DNA of 64,000 bases from Spongiibacter pelagi (lineage in GTDB: Bacteria; Pseudomonadota; Gammaproteobacteria; Pseudomonadales; Spongiibacteraceae): assembly GCF_014705705.1 (NCBI RefSeq), contig NZ_JACXLD010000002.1:124001-188000 (forward strand), read 5' to 3'. Shown here one piece after another: positions 54,001 through 62,411 of this stretch. How positions within the stretch are numbered: position 1 is the stretch's first letter; every line of letters starts with the position of its first letter. A program made the position numbers and the translations under genes. The notes under the pieces are model-generated. The model was given only the letters and a program-made list of their open reading frames with translations. It made no database searches and was not told where the DNA came from.

Positions 54001-54497
54001 ATGCGGATACGGGCGCTCTCGATGAAATGGATTTTAGGATCATCGAATACCTACGCCGTGATGGCCGTATGTCGTTTAAAGCCTTGGCGGACGCATTAAC
54101 GACCAGCGAGGTAACGGTGCGTGCTCGGGTGCGGCGTTTGGAAGAAACCAATAGCCTGCGCGTGGTGGCAGTAACGGATTATGAAGCGATGGGTTACAGC
54201 ACCATGTTGGCGGTGGGCGTGCAGGTAGAAGACCGCCCAGCCGAGGATGTGGCTAGAGATTTAGCGCAGTTTCCTGAAGTGTTTTCCATCTGTCAGGTGG
54301 TTGGTCATCTGGATATTGAGACCTTGGCCGTAGCACAGGATCAAGAGGGGATTTCGCGCCTGTTGACTCGACTGGCGGCGGTGCCGGGAGTGCGGCGACT
54401 GGAACCCTCGGTGGCGCTAGATGTACTGAAAAACCAATCCAATTGGGTGCCCTTCGACAAAAATAATAAGACGACGGGGGTGCTTGAGGCGTGCTGA
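53997..54497 (+). CDS. Lrp/AsnC-family regulator 1
   Basis: 166 aa. N-terminal helix-turn-helix (LDEMDFRIIEYLRRDGRMSFKALADAL and EVTVRARVRRLEETNSLRVVAV), C-terminal RAM-type ligand domain (STMLAVGVQVEDRPAEDVARDLAQFPEVFSICQVVGHLDI). It overlaps fadD3 by four bases and the second regulator by seven. In mycobacteria the same pathway is controlled by the TetR-type KstR2, which is not seen here, so this pair may take that role, perhaps with a CoA-thioester ligand. Confidence 0.88.
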   Translation: MNADTGALDEMDFRIIEYLRRDGRMSFKALADALTTSEVTVRARVRRLEETNSLRVVAVTDYEAMGYSTMLAVGVQVEDRPAEDVARDLAQFPEVFSICQVVGHLDIETLAVAQDQEGISRLLTRLAAVPGVRRLEPSVALDVLKNQSNWVPFDKNNKTTGVLEAC

Positions 54498-54976
54498 AAA
54501 AATCCCTTGATGACTTGGATCGAAACATAGTTTCCGCGCTGGCCGACGATGCCCGTATCAGCAACCGAAAAATTGCCGGGGATTTGGGTATTACCGAAGG
54601 CACGGTGCGTTCTCGTATAAAACGTATGGAGCAAGAGGGCCAACTGCATCTCACGGCGGTCACCAATATCGATCGTCTGCGCAGCCCAACCTTGGCTTAT
54701 ATCTGGATCGAAGTGGAGCGCAGTGCCCAGTGCGATGCGCTGGCGGAACAACTGGCGCAGGTGCCGGAAATTGGCTTTGTCGGAAAAATGCTGGGGCGAT
54801 TTGATTTGCTGGCAATCACCTTGGTGCAAGACAACGCCGAGCTGGCAAGCTTTCTTCGCCGCGAAGTGACCGGCCTGCCGGGGGTGCGCAGAACGGAGTG
54901 TTCACTGGGTGTCGACTTCGTGAAGCACGACTATCGAATGGGGCGCATAGTCAAAGTTGATGATGGTGATAACTAA
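54491..54976 (+). CDS. Lrp/AsnC-family regulator 2
   Basis: 161 aa. Helix-turn-helix LDDLDRNIVSALADDARISNRKIAGDLGITEGTVRSRIKRM (in parts), then the RAM domain (PTLAYIWIEVERSAQCDALAEQLAQVPEIGFVGKMLGRFDLL). The GTG start overlaps the first regulator. The two proteins are similar in layout but clearly different in sequence; the tight coupling suggests they are made in equal amounts and may form a mixed oligomer. A 14-base palindrome lies six bases after its stop. Confidence 0.88.
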   Translation: MLKKSLDDLDRNIVSALADDARISNRKIAGDLGITEGTVRSRIKRMEQEGQLHLTAVTNIDRLRSPTLAYIWIEVERSAQCDALAEQLAQVPEIGFVGKMLGRFDLLAITLVQDNAELASFLRREVTGLPGVRRTECSLGVDFVKHDYRMGRIVKVDDGDN

Positions 54977-54982
54977 TTAATT

Positions 54983-54996
54983 GCGTATTAATACGC
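54983..54996. promoter_or_regulatory. Candidate operator GCGTA-TTAA-TACGC upstream of ipdA
   Basis: A perfect 14-base palindrome 90 bases before the ipdA start, in the gap after the two Lrp genes. It shares half-sites and spacing with the site upstream of fadD3 at 52305. Confidence 0.6.
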
Positions 54997-55085
54997 CCAC
55001 AAAAATACGAATCGTCCGAAATTATGAACACCTTGCGCCGCGCTCAAAATTATCAATGAGCAGGTGTAATCAATCTGGGGGCAAT

Positions 55086-55961
55086 GTGAATAAAGAACTG
55101 CAACTTCAGCAACTGGTAGGTCAGTTGCGCGATGGCATGACCATTGGTATCGGAGGCTGGGGGCCACGCCGCAAACCCATGGCACTGGTGCGTGAAATTC
55201 TCAAGTCTGATTTAAAAGATCTGACTATCGTTTCCTACGGTGGTGCGGATGTGGGTATGTTGTGCGCAGCGGGCAAAGTTAAAAAACTGGTGTTTGCGTT
55301 TGTGTCGCTGGACTTTATTCCGCTGGAGCCGTACTTCCGTGAGGCGCGCCAGAACGGTGAGCTTGAGGTAATGGAAATCGACGAAGGCATGATGCTGCTC
55401 GGCTTACGCGCGGCCGCATGGGGCTGTCCATTTATTCCTACCAAAATTGGCTTGGGCACTGATGTGATTCGCAATAACCCCGACCTTAAGGTGATTGACT
55501 CTCCCTACGACGAAAAAGAATGGGTCGCCATGCCTGCGCTAAAACTGGATGTGGCACTGATCCATGCCGATCGTGCCGATCGCCGTGGCGTTTGCCAAAT
55601 TAAAGGGCCTGATTTGTATATGGACGATTGGATGGCCCGCGCGGCGGACACCACCATTGTTAGCTGTGAAGAATTGGTCGATAGCGAAACCTTCACCGAT
55701 GAAAATGAGGCGCGCTTTGTATTTTGGGAGCGCACCCAAACTCAGGCGGTAATCGAAGTTCCCGGTGGGGCGCATCCCAGCTCCTGCACGCCGCTATACG
55801 GTTTCGATATTCCCCACTTCCAAGCCTACAACGCCTCAGCTAAAGAGGGCGGATTCGCGGCGTATTTTGAAAATTATATTCAGGGAAAAACCGAGCAGGA
55901 ATATCAGGCCGCCGTGGGCGGGCTCGATGCCATTCGCGCACTGCCGCTGCCTGTTTATTAA
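55086..55961 (+). CDS. ipdA: Steroid ring C-opening hydrolase, alpha subunit IpdA
   Basis: 291 aa member of the class I CoA-transferase fold. In Mycobacterium IpdAB hydrolyses a carbon-carbon bond of COCHEA-CoA, opening the last ring. Features shared with remembered IpdA: RDGMTIGIGGWGPRRKPMALVREILKSDL (in parts), TIVSYGGADVGMLCAAGKVK, FVSLD and the IDEGM segment whose Glu100 lies near the Glu reported as catalytic. The GTG at 55086 is taken as start because a GGGGG lies five bases upstream and IpdA begins about here; the frame is open back to 54981. ipdB follows after 20 bases. Confidence 0.85.
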   Translation: MNKELQLQQLVGQLRDGMTIGIGGWGPRRKPMALVREILKSDLKDLTIVSYGGADVGMLCAAGKVKKLVFAFVSLDFIPLEPYFREARQNGELEVMEIDEGMMLLGLRAAAWGCPFIPTKIGLGTDVIRNNPDLKVIDSPYDEKEWVAMPALKLDVALIHADRADRRGVCQIKGPDLYMDDWMARAADTTIVSCEELVDSETFTDENEARFVFWERTQTQAVIEVPGGAHPSSCTPLYGFDIPHFQAYNASAKEGGFAAYFENYIQGKTEQEYQAAVGGLDAIRALPLPVY

Positions 55962-55981
55962 TCGGTTTAGGAGACGTATTG

Positions 55982-56779
55982 ATGATGGCAACAGAATACA
56001 GCCTGGCCGAATTAATGATTTGTGCCAATGCCAGTGCTTATGACAACGATGGCGAAGTGCTCGTTACCGGAATTGGGGTATTACCGCGTATCGCCGCCAG
56101 TCTGGCGATGCTTAGCAGCAACCCCGATATTTTGATGACCGATTCCGAGTCGTGGTTATTGTCCGAGCCCAATCCGGTGGGCAATCGCCCTGCGGATTTC
56201 AAACAGAAAAATGAAACGTGGATGGGCTTTAGCCGCATTTTCGACAATGTGTGGAGTGGCAAGCGTCACCTCACTGGCGGCCCAACTCAGATCGACCGCT
56301 TTGCACAGGCGAATATTTCCGCTTTAGGTAGCGACTATAAAAAACCGAAAGTGCAAATGTTGGGCGTGCGCGGATTTCCCGGAAATTCCATCTGTCACGC
56401 CAATAGCTATCTGGTGCCTGCACACAGCTCTCGAGTGTTTGTGGAAGGCGAATGTGATGTGGTTTGCACCATTGGTTACAACCCGGAGCGCCTTCCTAAA
56501 GGTTATGACTTTGATGAGATTGATGTGCGTCAGGTCTATACCAATCTGGGGGTATTTGACTTCCGCGGCCCCAATCGGCAAATGCAGATTGTCAGCTTAC
56601 ACCCCGGTGTCACCGTAGAAGAAGTGCAGGAAAACACCGGTTTTCCGGTACATATTCCAGAGAATATTCCAACGACGGCGGCACCCACCGAGGCGCAACT
56701 GGAATTGATTCACCGTATTGATCCGCAGAATCTGCGTGCCAAACAACTTAAAGATAATCCTCCGGGAGTGCGTAGCTAA
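55982..56779 (+). CDS. ipdB: Steroid ring C-opening hydrolase, beta subunit IpdB
   Basis: 265 aa, partner of IpdA in the CoA-transferase-like hydrolase. Typical beta-subunit segments: GEVLVTGIGVLPRIAASLAMLS, DILMTDSESWLL, MLGVRGFPGNSICHANSYLVP and VYTNLGVFDFRGPNRQMQIVSLHPGV (in parts). Start ATG 55982 follows AGGAGACGTATTG. Its stop shares one base with ipdC (TAATG). The ipdA-ipdB-ipdC order equals that in Mycobacterium. Confidence 0.86.
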   Translation: MMATEYSLAELMICANASAYDNDGEVLVTGIGVLPRIAASLAMLSSNPDILMTDSESWLLSEPNPVGNRPADFKQKNETWMGFSRIFDNVWSGKRHLTGGPTQIDRFAQANISALGSDYKKPKVQMLGVRGFPGNSICHANSYLVPAHSSRVFVEGECDVVCTIGYNPERLPKGYDFDEIDVRQVYTNLGVFDFRGPNRQMQIVSLHPGVTVEEVQENTGFPVHIPENIPTTAAPTEAQLELIHRIDPQNLRAKQLKDNPPGVRS

Positions 56780-57846
56780 TGCTGCAAACTCGCATTACCG
56801 ATCTGCTTGGCTGTCGCTATCCCATTGTACAAACAGCAATGGGCTGGGTGGCCGACCCGCATTTAGTTGCGGCCACAGGCAATGCTGGCGGTTTTGGTTT
56901 TCTCGCCGGAGCAACGATTCCGCCGGAGCAAATGGAAGCCGATATTCTGAAAGTAAAGTCGCTGACCGACGCCAATTTCGGCGTCAACTTTCATATGTAT
57001 CAGCCCAATGCTGAAGCCATAGTTGATCTGGTTATCAAGCACAACATCAAAGCCGTGAGTTATTCGCGTTCGCCCGGCAAAGCCATGATCGCGAAATTAA
57101 AAAATAATGGTGTGGTGTGTATGCCCACCGTGGGTTTGCCAAAACACGCAATTAAAGCGGTGGAACTCGGTGCGGATGCCGTAACTGTTCAAGGGGGTGA
57201 GGGCGGCGGCCATACCGGCGCGGTGCCCACGACCTTGTTATTGCCGCAAGTTGTCGATGCCGTTGGCGAGCAAGTGCCGGTACTTGGTGCAGGCGGTTTT
57301 AAAGATGGTCGCGGCTTGGTCGCGGCAATGGCGTTTGGTGCCGATGGCATTGCCATGGGTACGCGCTTTCTTCTGACCAAGGAAAGCCCCGTCCCCGAGG
57401 CCACCAAACAGCGTTATCTGAGCTGTAATAACCCCGGCGATATTGTGCGCTCCAGCGCCTTAGACGGCTTGCCGCAACGGATGATTTTGAATCCGTTTTT
57501 AAGTGAATTAGAACGCGCCGGCGCCCTAAAAAAATTACTGATTGCCCTGCGAAATGGTTTGGCATTTCGCAAATTCACCGGCGCTAGCATTTTTAGTTTG
57601 CTGCGCTCGGCATTGGCCATGACCAAGGAGGGCGAACTTACCGCCGCCCAAGCCATTATGTCTGCCAATGCGCCAATGATTATTCAAAAAGCGATGGTTG
57701 AGGGGCAGCCAGATCTCGGCGTTCTGCCCTCCGGGCAAGTTGCCGGGGTGATAGATCGCTTGTTGAGCTGTGAAGAACTGATCGCGATGATCGTTAGCGA
57801 AGCCGAGTCCGCACTCAATCGTCTTGCCCAAACTTCAAAACAATAA
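56779..57846 (+). CDS. ipdC: FMN-dependent oxidoreductase IpdC (NMO superfamily)
   Basis: 355 aa TIM-barrel flavoprotein. Motifs: GCRYPIVQTAMGWVADPHLVAATGNAGGFGFLAGAT (in parts), TVQGGEGGGHTGAVPTTLLLPQVVDAV, VLGAGGFKDGRGLVAAMAFGADGIAMGTRFLLT. In Mycobacterium IpdC acts in HIP catabolism between side-chain removal and ring D opening, probably as an oxidoreductase on the indane CoA thioester. Annotation as plain nitronate monooxygenase would miss this role. Coupled to ipdB. Confidence 0.85.
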   Translation: MLQTRITDLLGCRYPIVQTAMGWVADPHLVAATGNAGGFGFLAGATIPPEQMEADILKVKSLTDANFGVNFHMYQPNAEAIVDLVIKHNIKAVSYSRSPGKAMIAKLKNNGVVCMPTVGLPKHAIKAVELGADAVTVQGGEGGGHTGAVPTTLLLPQVVDAVGEQVPVLGAGGFKDGRGLVAAMAFGADGIAMGTRFLLTKESPVPEATKQRYLSCNNPGDIVRSSALDGLPQRMILNPFLSELERAGALKKLLIALRNGLAFRKFTGASIFSLLRSALAMTKEGELTAAQAIMSANAPMIIQKAMVEGQPDLGVLPSGQVAGVIDRLLSCEELIAMIVSEAESALNRLAQTSKQ

Positions 57847-57864
57847 ACCAGATTGGAAATACTC

Positions 57865-58620
57865 ATGAGCCAGCCTTTTACCACCTCTATTTCCGAAACC
57901 GGCATTGCCGAAGTGATTTTTAATCAGCCACCTGTTAATGCGTTTAATAGCGCCGGCTGGTTAAGTATTGCCGCTGAACTCAATGCGCTGAGTGATAACG
58001 ATCAGGTCAAGGCGATTATTATCGCCGCCGAAGGTCGTGGCTTTTGCGCAGGGGTAGATATCAAAGAACTGGCGGCGAATCCCGCCATGATTACTCGGGT
58101 AAACAAGGGTAATTACGACACCTTTAAAGCCATTCATCGCAATCGCAAACCGGTGATCGTGGCCGTACACGGCTTTGTACTTGGCGGCGGTATTGGTATT
58201 TCCGGTGCGGCGGATATTGTGGTGGCTTCCGAGTGCGCCACGTTTGCGGTGCCGGAAGTCGATCGCGGCGCAATGGGTGGCGGGGCGCATTTGCAGCGTT
58301 TATTCCCAGTGCAAAAAGTTCGCTATATGTATTTCACCGGTGAGGCGATTGATGCGCAAGAAGCCTATCGGCTCGGTTCTATTGAGCGGGTCGTGCCGCG
58401 CGAGCAATTGCTCGATACCGCCAGAGAGATTGCCGAAAAAGTTGCGGCCAAATCACCGCGCATGATCGAGCTGGCAAAGGAAGCGCTGAACGGTATTGAA
58501 GATGGCAATTTAGAAGATAAATATCGTTGGGAGCAGGGTTTCACGCAAGAGGCGTACGCAGATCCGGATTCGCAAGAAGCGAAGCAGGCTTTTGTCGAAA
58601 AACGCGATGCAAAATTCTGA
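57865..58620 (+). CDS. echA20: Crotonase-family ring D hydrolase EchA20
   Basis: 251 aa. The crotonase oxyanion-hole segments are GRGFCAGVDIKEL (58-70) and GFVLGGGIGISGAADIV (103-119). The PEVDRGAMGGGAHLQRLFP segment (130-147) and the RYMYFTGEAIDA segment match the remembered mycobacterial EchA20, which hydrolyses HIEC-CoA to open ring D. It follows ipdC by 18 bases. ATG 57865 is taken as start. A family A repeat lies 20 bases past the stop. Confidence 0.84.
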   Translation: MSQPFTTSISETGIAEVIFNQPPVNAFNSAGWLSIAAELNALSDNDQVKAIIIAAEGRGFCAGVDIKELAANPAMITRVNKGNYDTFKAIHRNRKPVIVAVHGFVLGGGIGISGAADIVVASECATFAVPEVDRGAMGGGAHLQRLFPVQKVRYMYFTGEAIDAQEAYRLGSIERVVPREQLLDTAREIAEKVAAKSPRMIELAKEALNGIEDGNLEDKYRWEQGFTQEAYADPDSQEAKQAFVEKRDAKF

Positions 58621-58640
58621 AGAAACGGTTATTTGTCTTC

Positions 58641-58719
58641 GTAGCGGCGTTAAAAAAGTGCTCGGTCAGTTGCGTATTAACTATACGCGCCATCCCTGTG
58701 CGCTTTTTTGCCTAGCCAC
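58641..58719 (+). repeat. Family A palindromic repeat, copy 1
   Basis: 79 bases, GTAGCGGCGTT at the left and GCCTAGCCAC at the right. AAAAAAGTGC pairs with GCGCTTTTTT, and the apex is GCGTAT-TAACT-ATACGC. The whole element folds into one long hairpin. It lies between echA20 and the first acyl-CoA dehydrogenase gene. Confidence 0.8.
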
Positions 58720-58803
58720 AAAGAAAAATTCCTCGTTTCTAATAATTATTTTCTCTAATCCTCTGATGGTTGTGCAGCGTTAAGAGAATTATCTGGAATA
58801 ACA

Positions 58804-59976
58804 ATGAAGCTTGAATACACAGAACAGCAAAACGCCTTTCGAGAAGAAGTGCGCGCATGGCTAAAAGCCAATGTGCCGGCTGAACCTTTGAAATCATTCG
58901 ATACCGAAGAAGGTTTCCAGCAGCACAGAGAGTGGGAAGCCAAGCTCTACGAAGGTCGCTGGGGCATGATTACTTGGCCTGAAGAGATGGGCGGTCGCGG
59001 TGCCGATTTGCTGCAATGGTTAATTTTCGAAGAAGAATATTACGCCGCAGGTGCGCCATTGCGAGTTAACCAGAACGGGATTTTTCTGCTCGGCCCAACC
59101 TTGATGGAATACGGCACGGAACAGCAAAAAAAGCGTTTTCTCAACGGCATGGCAACGGGCAAAGATATTTGGTGTCAGGGCTGGTCTGAGCCCAATGCCG
59201 GCTCCGATATGGCGGCGATTCGTTCGCGGGCCGATCTCAGCGAAGACGGCAGCCACTACATTATCAATGGCCAGAAAACATGGTCGACCAGAGCGGTTTG
59301 GGCGGACTGGTGTTTTGGCATGTTTCGCACTGACCCGGAATCTGAACGCCACCACGGACTGACTTTTATTCTGGTGCCACTGGATAGCGAAGGTATTACC
59401 GTGCGGCCAATTCCGCAGTTGGATGGGCTGCCCGGATTTGCGGAAATCTTTTTCGACAATGTCAAAGTGCCGGTCGATTGTCGGCTTGGCGGTGAAGGAG
59501 ACGGCTGGAGTGTCGCTATGGCAACGGCAGGGTTTGAGCGTGGCCTGATGTTGCGCTCACCGGCACGTTTTCAGGAAACCGCCCGGCGTTTGGTCGAGCT
59601 GTATAAAGCGAATCAGCAATCTGCCGATGAAGACTCCAATATTCGCGATGAAGTTATGCGCGCCTATATGGATGCCGAGGCTTACTGCTTAACCACTTAT
59701 CAAACCGCTTGCCGATTAATGCAAGGCGGCAAGATCGGTGCAGAGGCATCGACCAATAAAATTTTCTGGTCTGAATTGGATCAGCGTATGCACGCCACGG
59801 GTTTAAAAATTCTTGCCACGCGCGGCGAATTAGAGCCGGAGTCGCCCGATGCGGGTGAGGTGGGTAAGTGGCTAGATGGCTGGTTGTTTTCGCAGTCGGG
59901 GTCGATTTATGCAGGCACCAATGAGATACAGCGGAATATCATAGCTGAGCGTCTTTTAGGTATGCCTAGGAAGTGA
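58804..59976 (+). CDS. Acyl-CoA dehydrogenase, large subunit type (FadE30/FadE33-like)
   Basis: 390 aa. FAD/substrate segments: WCQGWSEPNAGSDMAAIRSRA, INGQKTWSTRAVWADW and the C-terminal GSIYAGTNEIQRNIIAERLLG. The catalytic Glu of the usual YEGT motif is replaced by Ala370; a Glu at 245 (GFERGLML) sits where isovaleryl-CoA dehydrogenase keeps its base. This pattern fits steroid-type dehydrogenases that work as heterotetramers with a smaller partner, here the gene at 60152. It likely oxidises a CoA thioester in ring C/D degradation and reduces EtfBA. Confidence 0.86.
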   Translation: MKLEYTEQQNAFREEVRAWLKANVPAEPLKSFDTEEGFQQHREWEAKLYEGRWGMITWPEEMGGRGADLLQWLIFEEEYYAAGAPLRVNQNGIFLLGPTLMEYGTEQQKKRFLNGMATGKDIWCQGWSEPNAGSDMAAIRSRADLSEDGSHYIINGQKTWSTRAVWADWCFGMFRTDPESERHHGLTFILVPLDSEGITVRPIPQLDGLPGFAEIFFDNVKVPVDCRLGGEGDGWSVAMATAGFERGLMLRSPARFQETARRLVELYKANQQSADEDSNIRDEVMRAYMDAEAYCLTTYQTACRLMQGGKIGAEASTNKIFWSELDQRMHATGLKILATRGELEPESPDAGEVGKWLDGWLFSQSGSIYAGTNEIQRNIIAERLLGMPRK

Positions 59977-59995
59977 AGGAATGATCTTTTCTGTC

Positions 59996-60076
59996 CGTGG
60001 CGGCGTTAAAACAGTGCTCGGTTGCTCACGTATTAACCATACGCTCCCACCCTGTGCGCTGTTTTGCCTAGCCACG
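59996..60076 (+). repeat. Family A palindromic repeat, copy 2
   Basis: 81 bases from CGTGGC to GCCACG. AAAACAG pairs with CTGTTTT and the apex is CGTAT-TAACC-ATACG. It shares GGCGGCGTTAAAA, GTGCTCGGT, CGTATTAAC, CCCTGTGCGC and TTTTGCCTAGCCAC with copy 1. It separates the two acyl-CoA dehydrogenase genes. Confidence 0.82.
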
Positions 60077-60151
60077 AATTGAAAATATTCATTCCCTAAA
60101 TTAGTGATTAATGAACATTAAGCGCGAATAAATCGAGAAAGAAAAAGTTTT

Positions 60152-61201
60152 ATGGATTTTACATTTAGCGAAGATCAACTGCTGTTTCAGGAATCCGTGC
60201 GTGACTTTCTGGTGAACGAAGTTACGCCAGAAAAAATCCGTGAGCTCTGGCAAACCGAGAGCGGCCGCAGCGATGCACTTTGGGCGCAATTGGCGGAGCT
60301 GGGGCTGACCGGAATGACCGTGCCGGAACAGTATGGCGGCTTGGGGATGAACGAGCTGGATTTTGTATTGCTTGCTCAGGAAGCAGGCTATGTCGCCTTG
60401 TCAGAACCCTTGGTCAACAGTGTGTTGGTGGCTGCGCCATTATTGATTGAGGCCGGTAATACTCAGCTTGCGGATGAGTGGCTAGCCAAGATGGCTTCCG
60501 GTGAGGCCCGAGTTATTGTTGGTTTGGAAATTAACAAACTCGTGGAAGATGCCCACTGTGCGGATTTACTGCTGCTGGAAAAGGCGGGCGCGGTTTATGC
60601 GGTGAATCCCGCCGAGGCGAGTCTGCGCGAAAATAAGTCTGTTGATCCGGGCCGCAAATTATTTGCCGTGGAGTTTGAAGCATCGACAGCGGTATTGCTG
60701 GCTGATGGCGAGCAAGCGCAGAAATTAATAACGCGCGCCCTAAATCGCGGTGCTTTAGGTGTTGCTGCACAAGCTCTTGGCTTGGCCCAGCGGATGATCG
60801 ATCTCTCCGTGCAATACACCAGTGAACGCAAGCAATTTGGTGTGGCGATTGGCAGCTTTCAAGCGGTTAAACACCATATGGCCAATATTGCTTTCCGTTT
60901 GGAATACGCCAAAACCCCGGTGTATCGCGCAGCTTATGCGTTAGCTAATGACTTAAAAACAAGTTCTGAGAATGTCAGTCACGCCAAATTGGTCGCCTGC
61001 GAAGTGGCGGATTTAGCCGCCAAAAACAGTATTCAGGTGCACGGTGCCATGGGTTACACCTGGGAAGTTGATCTGCATATTTTTATGAAACGCGCCTGGG
61101 CGTTTAACAGTAATTACGGCACCGCAGGTTTTCATAAGCAGCGGGTGGCGACAGCGATTTTTAACGACGGCGCACAACTAGGTGCAGGAAAAACTTTTTA
61201 A
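60152..61201 (+). CDS. Acyl-CoA dehydrogenase, small non-catalytic-type subunit (FadE31/32-like)
   Basis: 349 aa, shorter than a standard acyl-CoA dehydrogenase. N-terminal helices DFTFSEDQLLFQESVRDFLVNE and PEQYGGLGMNELDFVLLAQEAG, C-terminal domain with YTSERKQFGVAIGSFQAVKHHMANI and IQVHGAMGYTWEVDLHIFMKRAW. It lacks a Glu at either known catalytic position (ALNRGALG; NYGTAG). It should pair with the 58804 gene as an alpha2beta2 enzyme. Start ATG 60152 follows GAAAAAG, a weak site. Confidence 0.85.
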   Translation: MDFTFSEDQLLFQESVRDFLVNEVTPEKIRELWQTESGRSDALWAQLAELGLTGMTVPEQYGGLGMNELDFVLLAQEAGYVALSEPLVNSVLVAAPLLIEAGNTQLADEWLAKMASGEARVIVGLEINKLVEDAHCADLLLLEKAGAVYAVNPAEASLRENKSVDPGRKLFAVEFEASTAVLLADGEQAQKLITRALNRGALGVAAQALGLAQRMIDLSVQYTSERKQFGVAIGSFQAVKHHMANIAFRLEYAKTPVYRAAYALANDLKTSSENVSHAKLVACEVADLAAKNSIQVHGAMGYTWEVDLHIFMKRAWAFNSNYGTAGFHKQRVATAIFNDGAQLGAGKTF

Positions 61202-61242
61202 GTATTGGCAGAGGCCAATTCTAAAATACGACGGAGAATACA

Positions 61243-62391
61243 ATGCCAGAAGCTTATATTGTTGATGCGGTGCGCAGTCCAACCGGACGCCGCAAGGGTG
61301 GTCTTGCCCATGTTCACGGTGCCGATCTGGGTGCCCATGTGCTTAAAGCCATCGTTGAACGCAATGGCATTCCCGATAATGAATACGACGATGTGATTTT
61401 CGGCTGTGTCGATACCATCGGCCCCTTGGCGGGTGATATTGCTCGCACCGCGTGGTTGGCCGCCGGGCTGTCACAGGAAGTGCCCGGCACCACGATTGAT
61501 CGCCAGTGTGGTTCGTCTCAGCAAGCGGTTCACTTTGCTGCACAAGCAGTAATGTCGGGCACCATGGATGTGGTCGTGGCCGGTGGCGTACAAACCATGA
61601 CTCAGATTCCCATCTCTTCGGCGATGATGTGTGCCGAGCCGCTGGGTTTTAAAGATCCGTTCTCCGGTTCACAAGGCTGGGTCGCCCGCTACGGCGCAGA
61701 GCCGCCCACTCAATTCAAATCTGCGCAAATGATTGCTGACAAGTGGGAACTGTCTCGTAAAGAGTTAGAGGTTTTTTCGCTGGAGTCCCATCGCCGAGCA
61801 CTGCAGGCTATTGAACAAGGTCGTTTTGATCGGGAAATTATTCCCTTTGGCGATGTGCGCATGGATGAAACCCCGCGCCAATCAACCCTAGAAAAAATGG
61901 CTGAGCTGGATTATCTGTTCGGTTGCGACAAAGTCACCGCCGGGGTTTCCAGCCAAACCTGTGATGGCTCCAGTGCTGTGCTGGTCGTCAGCGAAGCGGC
62001 CCTCAAACGCTACAACCTTACGCCTCGCGCACGCATTCATCATATGAGCGTCCGCGCTGACGATCCCATCTGGATGCTGACCGCACCGATTCCCGCTACC
62101 GAATACGCACTGAAAAAAGCGGGCATGACACTGGCCGATATTGATCTGGTAGAAATTAACGAAGCTTTTGCTTCGGTGGTGATGGCATGGCTGAAAGAGA
62201 CCGGCTATGACCACGCAAAAACCAATGTGAATGGTGGTGCCATCGCGCTGGGGCATCCGCTGGGCGCCACCGGGACGAAACTGATGACGACGCTGCTGCA
62301 TGAATTGGAACGTACCGGTGGGCGCTACGGCCTTCAGACTATGTGTGAGGGTGGGGGGCAGGCCAACGTTACCATCTTAGAACGGTTGTAG
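61243..62391 (+). CDS. fadA6: Acetyl-CoA acyltransferase (thiolase), FadA6-like
   Basis: 382 aa thiolase. The nucleophile is Cys89 (TIDRQCGSSQQAV), the general-base pair is His338 (GGAIALGHPLGATG) and Cys368 (MCEGGGQANV). NEAFA is also present. In Mycobacterium FadA6 performs the thiolysis in the last steps of HIP degradation. ACGGAGAATACA lies before the ATG. It follows the small dehydrogenase subunit by 41 bases. Substrate assignment is by context. Confidence 0.84.
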   Translation: MPEAYIVDAVRSPTGRRKGGLAHVHGADLGAHVLKAIVERNGIPDNEYDDVIFGCVDTIGPLAGDIARTAWLAAGLSQEVPGTTIDRQCGSSQQAVHFAAQAVMSGTMDVVVAGGVQTMTQIPISSAMMCAEPLGFKDPFSGSQGWVARYGAEPPTQFKSAQMIADKWELSRKELEVFSLESHRRALQAIEQGRFDREIIPFGDVRMDETPRQSTLEKMAELDYLFGCDKVTAGVSSQTCDGSSAVLVVSEAALKRYNLTPRARIHHMSVRADDPIWMLTAPIPATEYALKKAGMTLADIDLVEINEAFASVVMAWLKETGYDHAKTNVNGGAIALGHPLGATGTKLMTTLLHELERTGGRYGLQTMCEGGGQANVTILERL

Positions 62392-62411
62392 GCGGTTCCT
62401 TCTGGCGGCTC

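Noticed and set aside
54981-55085. Extended N-terminus of IpdA from 54981
   Set aside because: The extra 35 codons do not resemble IpdA proteins and would read through the palindrome and probable promoter; GTG 55086 has a better ribosome site.
58671-58687. GCGTA/TACGC arms at the apex of the family A repeats as further copies of the fadD3/ipdA operator
   Set aside because: Spacing is 7 instead of 4 bases and the apex changes to CTTAC/GTAAG in the third copy, so the likeness is probably due to hairpin symmetry.
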